Positions 4,761 to 12,517 of a DNA stretch of 12,729 nt are shown piece after piece; positions within the stretch are counted from its first letter, which is position 1, and the number at the start of each line of letters is the position of its first letter. A program made the translations under genes and the position numbers. The notes below the pieces were generated by a model. That model was given only the letters and a program-made list of their open reading frames with translations, had not been told where the DNA came from and did not search any database. The DNA is taken from the NCBI GenBank assembly GCA_035715525.1, contig DASTLA010000129.1, forward strand, positions 1 through 12,729, given 5' to 3'. This stretch comes from JAHBWI01 sp035715525. GTDB taxonomy: Bacteria; Nitrospirota; Nitrospiria; Nitrospirales; Nitrospiraceae.

Positions 4761-6968
4761 ATGCTATCTCACAGCATGACCGCCCCTCGCATACTCCTGC
4801 TCATTCCCCCTTTGACGCAGTTGAATACGCCCTATCCCTCCACCGCCTACCTCACGGGATTTCTCCGTTCCAGGGGGTATGAAGCCTCCCAGGCCGACCT
4901 CGGCATCGAAATGATCTTGCGTCTGTTTTCCCGCCCGGGGTTGGGACGGGCCTTCTCCGAGATCAGGGCCGCCGGCGGGACCTGGCCCGGCGAAGTCCTC
5001 CAGATGCTGACCCTTCAGGCGGCTTATCTGGACACAATTGAGCCGGTTATCACGTTTCTCCAGGGACACGACGACATGTTGGCAGCCCATCTTGCCCGCG
5101 CAGGGGCTCTCCCGGAAGGGCCTCGTTTTTCAGCCGCTCGTCGGGCTCGGGGATCCGGTCGTTCGGCCTCTGCGCTGGATGAAGCCCGCCATCGGGCGAC
5201 GCTCTACATCGAAGACCTGACGGATCTTCTCCATCACACGATAGCGCCTCATTTGTCGTTGAACCGTTATGCCGAATCTCTGGTGCAGTCCGCCGCTTCG
5301 TTCGACGGCCTCTATCAGGCTTTGCAGCAGCAGCCCAGCCTGACCGATCACCTGCTCTGCGACAGCCTATGGCCCCACGTTGAACGGTCAAAACCGGTTC
5401 TGGTCGGGCTCACCGTTCCTTTTCCCGGAAACCTCGTCGGAGCCTTTCGCATCGCCCAAGCCCTGAAGGGCCGTTATCCGGGGATCAAAATCGCGCTCGG
5501 CGGCGGGTACGCCAATACGGAGTTACGCCGGGTGGAAGATCCGCGTGTCTTCTCTTATATCGATTTCATTACACTGGACGACGGCGAGCGGCCGCTCCTT
5601 TGTCTCCTAGAGCATTTGGCAGGACGTCGGAAGGTGGAAGCGCTCTGCCGCACGTTTGTCCTGGAAGAAGGCAAGGTAATCCTTCGGAACGGCTGCACCG
5701 AACCAGAATTCGCCATGGACGAGCTCGGCACTCCCACTTACCATGGCCTTCCCCTGGGACAGTATTTATCCATCGTCGATACCTTGAACCCCCTGCACCG
5801 CCTGTGGTCCGAGGGCCATTGGAACAAACTCACCGTGGCACACGGCTGCTATTGGAAGCAATGCACCTTCTGCGATGTGGGCCTGGACTACATCGGACGC
5901 TACGAGGCCACGCCCACGCAGACATTGCTTCAGCGGATCGAGACCTTGATCAAGGAAACCGGGCACCGTGGGTTTCACTTCGTCGATGAAGCGGCTCCTC
6001 CTGCCGCGCTCAAGACGCTGGCCCTCGGCGTGCTGGAGCGCGGACTCACCATTTGCTGGTGGGGCAATATCCGATTCGAGGAGGCGTTCTCCGCAGATCT
6101 TGCCCGACTGCTCGCCTCTTCAGGCTGCATCGCGCTCACAGCAGGACTGGAGGCGGCTTCGGATCGGCTGTTGCAGCAGATGAAGAAAGGCATCACGGTG
6201 GATCAAACCGCCCGCGTCGCGGCGGCGCTCCGACAAGCCGGAATCTTGGTTCATGCCTACCTCATGTATGGATGTCCGGGGGAAACGATTCAAGAGACCG
6301 TGGACGCATTGGAGCGCGTGCGGCAGTTGTTTCACGGGGACCTGCTGCAATCCGCATTCTGGCATCGCTTCACCGCGACGGCACATAGTCCGATCGGGCT
6401 GAATCCATCCGCCGCCGGGATTCGCATTCTGGGGCCCTCGTTCGCGGGCTTCGCAGAGAATGATCTGCGGCATGACGACCCGGCTGGGCGATGCCCGCTC
6501 TGGCTGGCGGAGGGCTTACGATCGGCGGTGATGAATTACATGGAAGGCAGAGGAACCACGCTGCCTGTGTCACGCTGGTTCAGGCATCGCGTACCGGCCC
6601 CGCTGGTACCGCGTACCTGGCTGCAGCGAGCATTGTCGGAAGGCCCCATGTCGGAGGACAGGGCCGAGCGGCGATGTGTGTGGATCGGATCGCCCCCGAT
6701 TCTTGAACGAAGCAGGACTTCGCGGTGGCGAGTGATCCTGCCTACGAAAGCCGAGGACTTTGTCTTGTCTCTGCCGGCCGATGAAGCCGAATGGCTGGTG
6801 ACGTTGCTGCGAGAGGCCAGCCCCGAAGCCACACCAGGCGGCAAAGAGTACCCCCGGCTCACCGACCTCCGAAGCCGCTTTCCCGGTGTGGGCCGGCGGA
6901 CATTCGCACGGTTCTGCACGACCACGACCTGGTCCACCGCGCGCCGAGCCGGCTTGCTTCTGGTCTAG
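4761..6968 (+). CDS. Radical SAM protein with N-terminal B12-binding-like domain
   Basis: 735 residues. Residues 8-55 (RILLLIPP, PSTAYLTGFL, GYEASQADL) and 213-285 (VLVGLTVPFPGN, IKIALGGGY, ITLDDGE) form a split cobalamin-binding-type Rossmann region around a ~150-residue helical insert. No DxHxxG histidine motif is visible, so cobalamin, if bound, would not be in the base-off/His-on form. The radical SAM core spans ~355-560. Its cluster motif is GCYWKQCTFCD: C363, C368 and C371, that is CX4CX2C rather than CX3CX2C. Further core landmarks are FVDEAAPP, ICWWGNIRFE, ALTAGLEAASDRLL and YLMYGCPGET. A C-terminal tail of ~170 residues ends GLLLV. Family members catalyse methylations, rearrangements or ring chemistry; the substrate is not inferable. 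The start could also be ATG 4776. A short hairpin (CCGCC/GGCGG, 4733-4746) precedes the gene. It probably reads through from the phosphodiesterase. Confidence 0.88.
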   Translation: MLSHSMTAPRILLLIPPLTQLNTPYPSTAYLTGFLRSRGYEASQADLGIEMILRLFSRPGLGRAFSEIRAAGGTWPGEVLQMLTLQAAYLDTIEPVITFLQGHDDMLAAHLARAGALPEGPRFSAARRARGSGRSASALDEARHRATLYIEDLTDLLHHTIAPHLSLNRYAESLVQSAASFDGLYQALQQQPSLTDHLLCDSLWPHVERSKPVLVGLTVPFPGNLVGAFRIAQALKGRYPGIKIALGGGYANTELRRVEDPRVFSYIDFITLDDGERPLLCLLEHLAGRRKVEALCRTFVLEEGKVILRNGCTEPEFAMDELGTPTYHGLPLGQYLSIVDTLNPLHRLWSEGHWNKLTVAHGCYWKQCTFCDVGLDYIGRYEATPTQTLLQRIETLIKETGHRGFHFVDEAAPPAALKTLALGVLERGLTICWWGNIRFEEAFSADLARLLASSGCIALTAGLEAASDRLLQQMKKGITVDQTARVAAALRQAGILVHAYLMYGCPGETIQETVDALERVRQLFHGDLLQSAFWHRFTATAHSPIGLNPSAAGIRILGPSFAGFAENDLRHDDPAGRCPLWLAEGLRSAVMNYMEGRGTTLPVSRWFRHRVPAPLVPRTWLQRALSEGPMSEDRAERRCVWIGSPPILERSRTSRWRVILPTKAEDFVLSLPADEAEWLVTLLREASPEATPGGKEYPRLTDLRSRFPGVGRRTFARFCTTTTWSTARRAGLLLV

Positions 6969-7000
6969 CCAGGTTCAGGTAGCCACAGTTTAAAAAACAA

Positions 7001-7028
7001 AGGGGAGCCGGCCGAAGCCGGCTCCCCT
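7001..7028 (-). terminator. Strong intrinsic terminator of the peroxiredoxin gene
   Basis: A perfect 12-bp stem (AGGGGAGCCGGC paired with its complement) closes a CGAA tetraloop at 7013-7016. On the minus strand it is followed by TTGTTTTTT (7000-6992), a proper U tract, so it terminates the peroxiredoxin transcript 22 nt after its stop. On the plus strand the downstream bases (TCATATACG) are not U-rich. It could still slow or protect the 3' end of the radical SAM transcript, which ends 32 nt before it. Confidence 0.9.
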
Positions 7029-7050
7029 CATATACGTTTACACCCTCCGG

Positions 7051-7686
7051 CTACTTGTTGGGTTGCGGCGTGTAGCGAAGATAGGGCTTCACTGCTTTGA
7101 AGCCCTTTGGAAACAAATTTTTGGCCTCCGCATCGCTGACCGCGGGAGTAATGATGCAATCTTGCCCATCCTTCCAATTGACCGGCGTCGCCACTTTGTA
7201 CTTGGCCGTCAACTGCAGCGAGTCGATGACTCGGAGCAGTTCATCGAAGTTCCGCCCGCACGAGGCGGGATAGGTCAGCATCATCTTGATCTTCTTGTCC
7301 GGACCGATCACGAAGACCGACCGAACGGTCATGTTGTCCAACGCGTTTGGGTGGATCATGTCGTACAACATGGCCACCTTCTTTTCCGGATCGGCAATCA
7401 GGGGGTAACTGACCGTGCAATTTTGAGTTTCGTTGATATCTTTGGTCCACCCGCGGTGGTCCTCCAGAGGATCCACGCTGATGGCAAGGATCTTCACGCC
7501 TCGCTTCTCAAACTCGCCCTTGATTCTGGCCATATACCCCAGTTCCGTCGTGCAGACGGGCGTATAATCCTTAGGGTGAGAAAACAGAATCCCCCAGTTG
7601 TTGCCCAACCATTCGTGAAAGTTGACCTTCCCTTCTGTCGTGTCGGCCGTGAAGTTCGGAGCCTCGTCGCCAAGTCGTAATGCCAT
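7051..7686 (-). CDS. 1-Cys peroxiredoxin (Prx6 family)
   Basis: 211 residues, the full length of the Prx6/AhpC-TSA family. It reduces hydrogen peroxide, alkyl hydroperoxides or peroxynitrite through a peroxidatic cysteine; cytosolic, with no signal peptide. The active site is complete: HPKDYTPVCTTE gives H37, P38, T42 and C45 (the PxxxTxxC motif), and R122 lies in TVRSVFVIGPD. The C-terminal half has the Prx6 signature YPASCGRNFDELLRVIDSLQLT split as YPAS-C143-GRNFDE, then TPVNWKDGQD and a KPYLRYTPQP tail. Other cysteines are C90, C143 and C177. None sits at the C-terminal resolving position of archaeal relatives, so recycling by an external thiol or another protein is likely. AGGAGG sits 5 nt before the ATG. 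It is a single-gene unit ended by a strong terminator, and divergent from the pentapeptide-repeat gene across 170 bp. Confidence 0.95.
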   Translation of the reverse strand: MALRLGDEAPNFTADTTEGKVNFHEWLGNNWGILFSHPKDYTPVCTTELGYMARIKGEFEKRGVKILAISVDPLEDHRGWTKDINETQNCTVSYPLIADPEKKVAMLYDMIHPNALDNMTVRSVFVIGPDKKIKMMLTYPASCGRNFDELLRVIDSLQLTAKYKVATPVNWKDGQDCIITPAVSDAEAKNLFPKGFKAVKPYLRYTPQPNK

Positions 7687-7856
7687 GGTGCCCTCCTCTC
7701 TGGGAATAGATGGTAGGTGATCAAAGAAAGACCGATAAGTACACCGGTTGGTTAGACTACCGCGTCTCGGAGACAGGGCGCAAGCGGGACGCCTTCTGCG
7801 GACCTTAAGTTTCGGTGCCGCCGTCCGATACAGTGATCAGAAACTAAGGGAGTATG

Positions 7857-8225
7857 ATGGAAGAGACACGAAAGTCCAAATCCAGGCTGCGGATCGCTTC
7901 GGACCCGATGTATCAGTTACTCCGGGAAGGATGCATCACCGAGTTCAACGCCAAGAAGGCGGCCGGAGAGCGCGTCGATCTACGTAGCTGTGATCTTCGC
8001 GGGGTTGATCTCCGCGGTCTCGATGCCGATCATTTGGACTTCAGCGATTCATATTTCCGACAAGCTGACCTTCGTGGAGTGGACTTCCGGAAAGCTCGGT
8101 TGGAAGGTGCGAGCATCAATGCCGCTAAAATTTCGGGAACGTACTTTCCGGCTGAGCTGACACCCTCCGAGATCGAGTTGTCGCTCTTGCACGGCACACG
8201 CATGCGGTACCAGCCCACGATTTAG
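7857..8225 (+). CDS. Small pentapeptide-repeat protein
   Basis: 122 residues. After a ~38-residue N-terminal region (MYQLLREGCITEFNAKKAAG) there are ~9 consecutive A(D/N)LXX-like repeats at roughly 40-90, including VDLRS, CDLRG, VDLRG, ADLRG, VDFRK and ARLEG. Pentapeptide repeats fold as a right-handed quadrilateral beta-helix. The tail (AAKISGTYFPAEL, EIELSLLHGTRMRY) is not repeat-like and looks like a conserved cap, so this is more than a generic repeat run. No signal peptide; cytosolic. No enzymatic role can be read from it, and DNA-gyrase protection (Qnr/MfpA type) cannot be inferred because those proteins are longer. ATG 7854 and ATG 7857 are adjacent; the AAGGGAG at 7846-7852 is 4 nt from the second and only 1 nt from the first, so I prefer 7857. 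It converges on the DUF748 gene with 17 nt between the stops. Confidence 0.85.
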   Translation: MEETRKSKSRLRIASDPMYQLLREGCITEFNAKKAAGERVDLRSCDLRGVDLRGLDADHLDFSDSYFRQADLRGVDFRKARLEGASINAAKISGTYFPAELTPSEIELSLLHGTRMRYQPTI

Positions 8226-8242
8226 CTGATCGCCTTCGTCTC

Positions 8243-11191
8243 TCAGGCACCGGTGACATTGAGCCGCGTACGCACTTTCTGCTCTTTCGAGTCAACAAGG
8301 TCGACGTCGACCAAAAAAAGCCGGTCCTCCGGAACCTTACCTTCTCCTACCAGCGCTTCGCGAACCGATTGGGCGCGTCTCTGCGCGAGAGTGCGAAGCT
8401 CTCCTTCTGTGACCGGCATGACGGAGATCAGCTCTGTTCGGATTTCTTCAGGGCTCAGCACCCGCACGACCGATTTCCCGTTCGCAAGCACCTCGGTTTT
8501 CGTCGCCTGCCTACCCACTTTTTCTGCATAGAGATCACCAAGCAGTTCGGCTTCTCGCTCCATGGAAGGTGCACTCTGGAGATTTTTCTTTCCGCCCTGG
8601 GTAAATCGCCGCTGCACCTCTTCGCCAATCTTCCCCAAGGCGATGGCATCACGGTCCCGCTTCCGATCGGCGGATCCCGTGATCTCGAGGCGCAACGCCG
8701 GACGTTCCTCCAGTGCCTTGGCCAACTGGGACAGCTTGGCCTGTTCGGACTGAACCAGTTCATGGCTCCCGGCCTCGAATTCAAGATATTGAAGCTCGTC
8801 CCCGCTGCCTCCCACCAGCCCACCGAGCGCGGCAAAAGGTGACGTGGCAACCTTCGTAATGAGATTCACCAATGTGTTCAAAACGACCCGTCCGTATCGG
8901 AAATCAGGCTCGTTCAAGTCCCCGCGAACGGGCAAGTCGATATCGATGCGCCCATGGCGGTCCTTCAACAGTGCAACAGCAAGACGAACCGGAAGGCTCG
9001 TGGCGTCGCGACTGTTCGTACTTTCGCCGAACGTGAACTGATCTATCAGTACCTTATTTTCTCCCACCAGCTGCTTCTGCGACAGACGATAGGCGAGATC
9101 GAGTGAGAGCCTTCCTTTTTCAATGGGAAAGCCGACGTACTTCCCCGCATAAGGCGAGACAGCCGTGAGATCAATTCCCTGAAAGACCACCTTCAGATCA
9201 GTGTATGTGTCGCTGCTGAGCGGATTGATCTTTCCTTGAATCTTGATGGGCGCCACCCGATCCACTTTGCCGGCGAGGGACACATCCGCCTTGGCTACCT
9301 GCTTTGAAGATAAGCCTTTGATCGATCCACTCAAGTCGTAAAGGCCGGTCATCACTCGTGGATCTATTGATTCGTCAACGAAGGTCGCCGAAAAGTTTTC
9401 CAGTGTCACTCTGTCGATGCTAATAGGCGTGGGGCCGGCAGTATCGGCTTTCGCCTTCTGCCTGTTCGCGGGCTTTGGCGCCGCGGATGATCCTGTATCC
9501 TGCTCGAGCAATATTTGAGTAATATTCATCCTCCCGTCCGGTGCGGTGACGACTCGCACAGCGGGATCGCGAAGTGCGATCTCCCCGATCCGTACGCTCG
9601 TTGGATCAAAGGCCAGGACAACATTCGTGAGCCCCAGCGCCTTCCAGTTCAACAACTCCTCGTCCGATGGTCGATGCCTGACGTGAAGATTGGTAATACC
9701 GAGCTTCCCCGCATACCGCAGCATAGGGACCGCCTCATGCACAGCGCGGTAGTTCACCTCTCCTGCGAGTCCGAACTCCCCCTCCGTAATTTCAACCTGT
9801 AGGAATCGATCCATGTAAGGCTGAAACGGACGAAGGCCCAAATGATCGACGGAGACAGTAAAATCGGCCTCTATCGGCTCAAGTCTGATGCGCCCCTTGG
9901 TCTCGATGACCCCGGTCCTATTCAGCCGCAGACTGGCCGAAAGCGGCATGGCCCCCGAAACAGGCATATGGATTTCCTTGAGCGAAATCGTTAGGTCGTC
10001 GACTTGGATTTCCGCGGGATGCTGGAGCGTTTGATCCTCGATTGTTATGGCGCCCTTTGTAAGTTCGACCTCTTGCACGCCGATCGACCAGGACTTATTG
10101 GGATTGACGGACGGACCCGACTGCGAAACACCAGCGGTGCCGCCGGTTGGCGTGGCCTGCGGCCGTGGAGGGATCAGCATATCCTCGAAATTGATGGAGC
10201 CATCGGGTTCCCGTAAGATACGTAGGCGCGGCTGACTCACTCGCACCGCTTCGATCTCGACGCTTTGCCTGGGCAAATCAAACCTTATTCCCTCGACCCC
10301 TAACGATGTAAGGTCGATAACGGGGTCCAGATCTCCAGGCGCCGTCATACTGAAACCGGACAGCAAGATCTTCCCTTCAGTTAGTCGAATGTTGACGGGC
10401 TTATCTGTCACATCGAAGTGATACCGACCGGACAATGTGATGGCCCCGCCGGTCAGGTCGAAGCGGAACCGATCTCGAACGCTGGGCCAGAATGTGCTTA
10501 GCTTGATATTGGACAGCGACAACGTGCCTTCCGATTCGAGCGGATCCAACGACAGGGTTCCCTCCCAGGCAAGCGTCTCATCCTGCCCAAACTCCGCGCT
10601 AAAGGCATAGGCGTTTTCACCGCCCTCTCTGGTGCTAAAATTCCGCAAGGTAATTTCAATGGGTACCACATCAATGTTGACGGGACGAGCTTTTGATACG
10701 TCTCGATACTCAAGGACCCCTTGCCGGATGACAAGTTCTCTGATCTGGATGGGTGGAATTTTTGCTTTTGGTCTTGGCGCAGGAGGGGGTTCAGAAGTCT
10801 CTTTGGGCGGGGGAACTAAGCTCAGCAAATTTAGCTTCCCATCCTGCCCGATTACGACCGATCCGAATGGAAGCGTCAGTTTGATTTCATCGAACAAATA
10901 AGCGCGTCGAACTAGCGACGTTGCCTCGAAGTTGATAAACAGCTCGTGAAACCCTGCCATCGAAGTGCCATCCTGCTCCCGGATGTCGAGGTCGGACAGT
11001 GTAACGGCGAACGTAAAAGGATTGAAGGTCATCTCGCCAAGCAGCACGGGATGTCGCAGTGTCTCAGAGACCATAGGAATGACGTAGCGTTTCACGGTAT
11101 AGGGGACAGCAAAAAACCCGACGAAGGCGTAGAGAACCAGAAGGCAACCTGCAACAATCAGCCAGGTTCTATATCGTTTGAGGATGGGCAT
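8243..11191 (-). CDS. DUF748 / AsmA-like envelope protein with OmpA-like C-terminus
   Basis: 982 residues. A single membrane segment at ~9-32 (WLIVAGCLLVLYAFVGFFAV) anchors a long periplasmic body. The N-terminal signature (VPYTVKRYVIP, GEMTFNPFTFAVTLSDLDI) is typical of DUF748. The body is mostly amphipathic beta-strand, as in the AsmA/YhdP group of lipid-transfer-like envelope proteins; a role in envelope lipid homeostasis is family-level inference. Three repeat units can be recognised (see findings), each followed by a Pro/Ala-rich linker at ~127-147, 341-365 and 566-588. The C-terminal ~180 residues (YLEFEAGSHELV, LRLEITGSAD, LAQRRAQSVREALVGEGKVPEDRL) resemble an OmpA-type domain. The ATG is the only start that keeps the membrane segment, yet the 15 nt before it have no purine-rich ribosome-binding site. 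The tRNA-Arg gene sits immediately upstream on the same strand. No terminator is visible at its 3' end. Confidence 0.9.
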   Translation of the reverse strand: MPILKRYRTWLIVAGCLLVLYAFVGFFAVPYTVKRYVIPMVSETLRHPVLLGEMTFNPFTFAVTLSDLDIREQDGTSMAGFHELFINFEATSLVRRAYLFDEIKLTLPFGSVVIGQDGKLNLLSLVPPPKETSEPPPAPRPKAKIPPIQIRELVIRQGVLEYRDVSKARPVNIDVVPIEITLRNFSTREGGENAYAFSAEFGQDETLAWEGTLSLDPLESEGTLSLSNIKLSTFWPSVRDRFRFDLTGGAITLSGRYHFDVTDKPVNIRLTEGKILLSGFSMTAPGDLDPVIDLTSLGVEGIRFDLPRQSVEIEAVRVSQPRLRILREPDGSINFEDMLIPPRPQATPTGGTAGVSQSGPSVNPNKSWSIGVQEVELTKGAITIEDQTLQHPAEIQVDDLTISLKEIHMPVSGAMPLSASLRLNRTGVIETKGRIRLEPIEADFTVSVDHLGLRPFQPYMDRFLQVEITEGEFGLAGEVNYRAVHEAVPMLRYAGKLGITNLHVRHRPSDEELLNWKALGLTNVVLAFDPTSVRIGEIALRDPAVRVVTAPDGRMNITQILLEQDTGSSAAPKPANRQKAKADTAGPTPISIDRVTLENFSATFVDESIDPRVMTGLYDLSGSIKGLSSKQVAKADVSLAGKVDRVAPIKIQGKINPLSSDTYTDLKVVFQGIDLTAVSPYAGKYVGFPIEKGRLSLDLAYRLSQKQLVGENKVLIDQFTFGESTNSRDATSLPVRLAVALLKDRHGRIDIDLPVRGDLNEPDFRYGRVVLNTLVNLITKVATSPFAALGGLVGGSGDELQYLEFEAGSHELVQSEQAKLSQLAKALEERPALRLEITGSADRKRDRDAIALGKIGEEVQRRFTQGGKKNLQSAPSMEREAELLGDLYAEKVGRQATKTEVLANGKSVVRVLSPEEIRTELISVMPVTEGELRTLAQRRAQSVREALVGEGKVPEDRLFLVDVDLVDSKEQKVRTRLNVTGA

Positions 11192-11206
11192 TTAGAGGAG
11201 CGGGTA

Positions 11207-11283
<77 letters not shown>

Positions 11284-11611
11284 CCCTAGGTTTTTCAATT
11301 AGTTGCATTCTGACGTTTCAGGTGGGATTCATCAAGTGTGATCTTGCACGGCCCTAGCGGCAGCAGCCTGAAATCCGCGGCGAAGCTGATCGGCTCACCT
11401 TCTACACGATCAGATAATTCCTGACAAGGAAAGATCTTTCGACCATCCCAAGGCGAGGACTACGTGGCGGCACGCAGAACGAGCGGGGTACGCCGTCTGT
11501 GTAATGGCAACCAGGCGTCGCGGAGATATGCTGGAACAAGGTTGATGATCGGAAGAGTTCAACATGCTTCCCATCGTTCAGCGCCACCAAGGAACCAAGG
11601 AGGATTGCAAG
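11284..11611. other. 328-nt intergenic region between divergent tRNA-Arg and PilZ genes
   Basis: This stretch must hold the promoters of the minus-strand tRNA and the plus-strand PilZ gene, but I see no convincing -35/-10 pair for either. There is no hairpin with a U tract and no direct or inverted repeat of note. The only clear signal is the AAGGAGG of the PilZ gene near its right end. Short open frames crossing it have arginine-rich, non-protein-like composition. Confidence 0.4.
11597..11603 (+). promoter_or_regulatory. Ribosome-binding site that selects the GTG start of the PilZ gene
   Basis: AAGGAGG lies 8 nt before GTG 11612. A longer reading from ATG 11564 would place this site inside the coding region and add 16 residues upstream of the RxxxR motif that do not resemble PilZ proteins. 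Confidence 0.75.
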
Positions 11612-11974
11612 GTGAATGACCGATATAGTTCGCGCAAAAATGAGCATGGCAAGGTCACGCTGACAGTGAACGGCTTGGTGGGAGAGGGTATCCTGCTCAA
11701 TATATCCGTGCCAGGCGCCCTGATCGAAACTGGCGTCCCGCTTGCGACGGGTCAGTTCGTTCATCTCCGTCTCACAATAGCCACGCAACAGATCCGCGTA
11801 AATCTGGCTGCCGTACGATGGGTCAATGGGCCAAGGGCAGGAATAGAATTTATTCGCATGTCCGAAGAAGACCAAGCGCGGTTGCGGTGGTATGTGGGCT
11901 TCGTAGAAAAACGGCGTGTAACGACTCGGCAGTGGAGCGAAGCAGTAATTTGTTCCGGATTCTCCGGCATTTAG
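11612..11974 (+). CDS. Single-domain PilZ protein (c-di-GMP receptor)
   Basis: 120 residues from a GTG start. The protein is essentially one PilZ domain, a beta-barrel that binds c-di-GMP. Both binding motifs are intact: R4-YSS-R8 (RxxxR) at the N-terminus and N30-I-S-V-P-G35 ((D/N)xSxxG) after a ~20-residue gap. Later strands carry GQFVHLRLTI, VNLAAVRWV and AGIEFIRMS, followed by a helix (EEDQARLRWYVGFVEK), which is the standard order. No membrane segment or second output domain is seen, so it probably acts by binding a partner, as YcgR-like or PlzA-like adaptors do; the partner is unknown. The start is set by AAGGAGG 8 nt upstream. The two HD-GYP enzymes ~7 kb away act on the same ligand, but nothing shows co-regulation. 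Confidence 0.88.
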   Translation: MNDRYSSRKNEHGKVTLTVNGLVGEGILLNISVPGALIETGVPLATGQFVHLRLTIATQQIRVNLAAVRWVNGPRAGIEFIRMSEEDQARLRWYVGFVEKRRVTTRQWSEAVICSGFSGI

Positions 11975-12076
11975 ACGCAGAGCAATTAAGATGCCTCTAA
12001 AGAGCTACCCTATTCGAATGTGTACCATGAGATGGCGCGCGCTATGCTTAAAACAGCTCTTCAAGAGGATGCCATC

Positions 12077-12517
12077 ATGATAGTTCGGCTCGACGTTCGA
12101 TATCACAAGCTACCATTTCGCTTTTGGCAAATCCTCCGATACCAGGTAGCACTTGATGGAACCTGGCATGCGGCGGGGAATCCCGCCTGGGTCTGCCCGC
12201 TTCGCTTCGGCGGGATAGAAGACTGCGTGCGTTATGCGAGAATTGCCGTATTCCGATATCTAGAAAATCGGCAGCACGTCCAGATCCCCGACCGCTTTGA
12301 ATGGCGCATCTATGATCATGATGCCCTCACCCTATGTGCAACCTGTCAAAACCCCCTTCATCGCGGAGTCAGACTCGGTTGGCGATTGACGGCAGTGGAA
12401 CTAAGCCAATCGCAATGTGCCAACTGCACCAATTTGCCTCCGCCGCAGCCTACGGCGGCACAGTTCCCTCTTGCACTCATCCGCGTCCCCTCTCATCTGG
12501 ATTCGAAGCTCACATAG
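12077..12517 (+). CDS. Unrecognised protein with two CxxC pairs
   Basis: 146 residues, not recognised. The N-terminal ~80 residues (VRLDVRYHKLPFRFWQILRYQVALDG, here read from position 3 onward in part) look like a compact mixed alpha/beta region with many aromatics. C87-A-T-C90 and C114-A-N-C117 form two CxxC pairs 23 residues apart, which could bind one zinc ion as a zinc ribbon. The C-terminus is Pro/Gln/Ala-rich and probably disordered. The start is ATG 12077, because AAGAGG lies 8 nt upstream; in-frame ATGs at 12020 and 12032 have no such site. It follows the PilZ gene by 102 nt on the same strand, with no clear promoter or terminator between. Coding status is supported by length, ribosome-binding site and plausible composition only, and the frame could be fortuitous. 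Confidence 0.5.
   Translation: MIVRLDVRYHKLPFRFWQILRYQVALDGTWHAAGNPAWVCPLRFGGIEDCVRYARIAVFRYLENRQHVQIPDRFEWRIYDHDALTLCATCQNPLHRGVRLGWRLTAVELSQSQCANCTNLPPPQPTAAQFPLALIRVPSHLDSKLT

Noticed and set aside
6890..6968. Possible frameshift at the C-terminus of the radical SAM protein (run of Thr, then STARRAGLLLV)
   Set aside because: The terminal RRAGLLLV looks like a natural ending with a hydrophobic strand, and the alternative frame has no better continuation.
7731..7738. ACCGATAA, a 7 of 8 match to the sigma-28 -10 element
   Set aside because: The eight bases 11 nt upstream match the -35 consensus at only 3 of 8, and the nearest plus-strand gene starts ~120 nt away. Probably chance.
11464..11620. 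Short GTG-started frame (GAGG 5 nt upstream) running into the PilZ start
   Set aside because: The product is arginine-rich and resembles a random translation of GC-rich DNA, with no motif. The downstream PilZ start explains the better ribosome-binding site.
11402..11875. Minus-strand 157-residue open frame opposite the PilZ gene
   Set aside because: It lies antisense to a well-supported PilZ gene and has no recognisable domain or ribosome-binding site.
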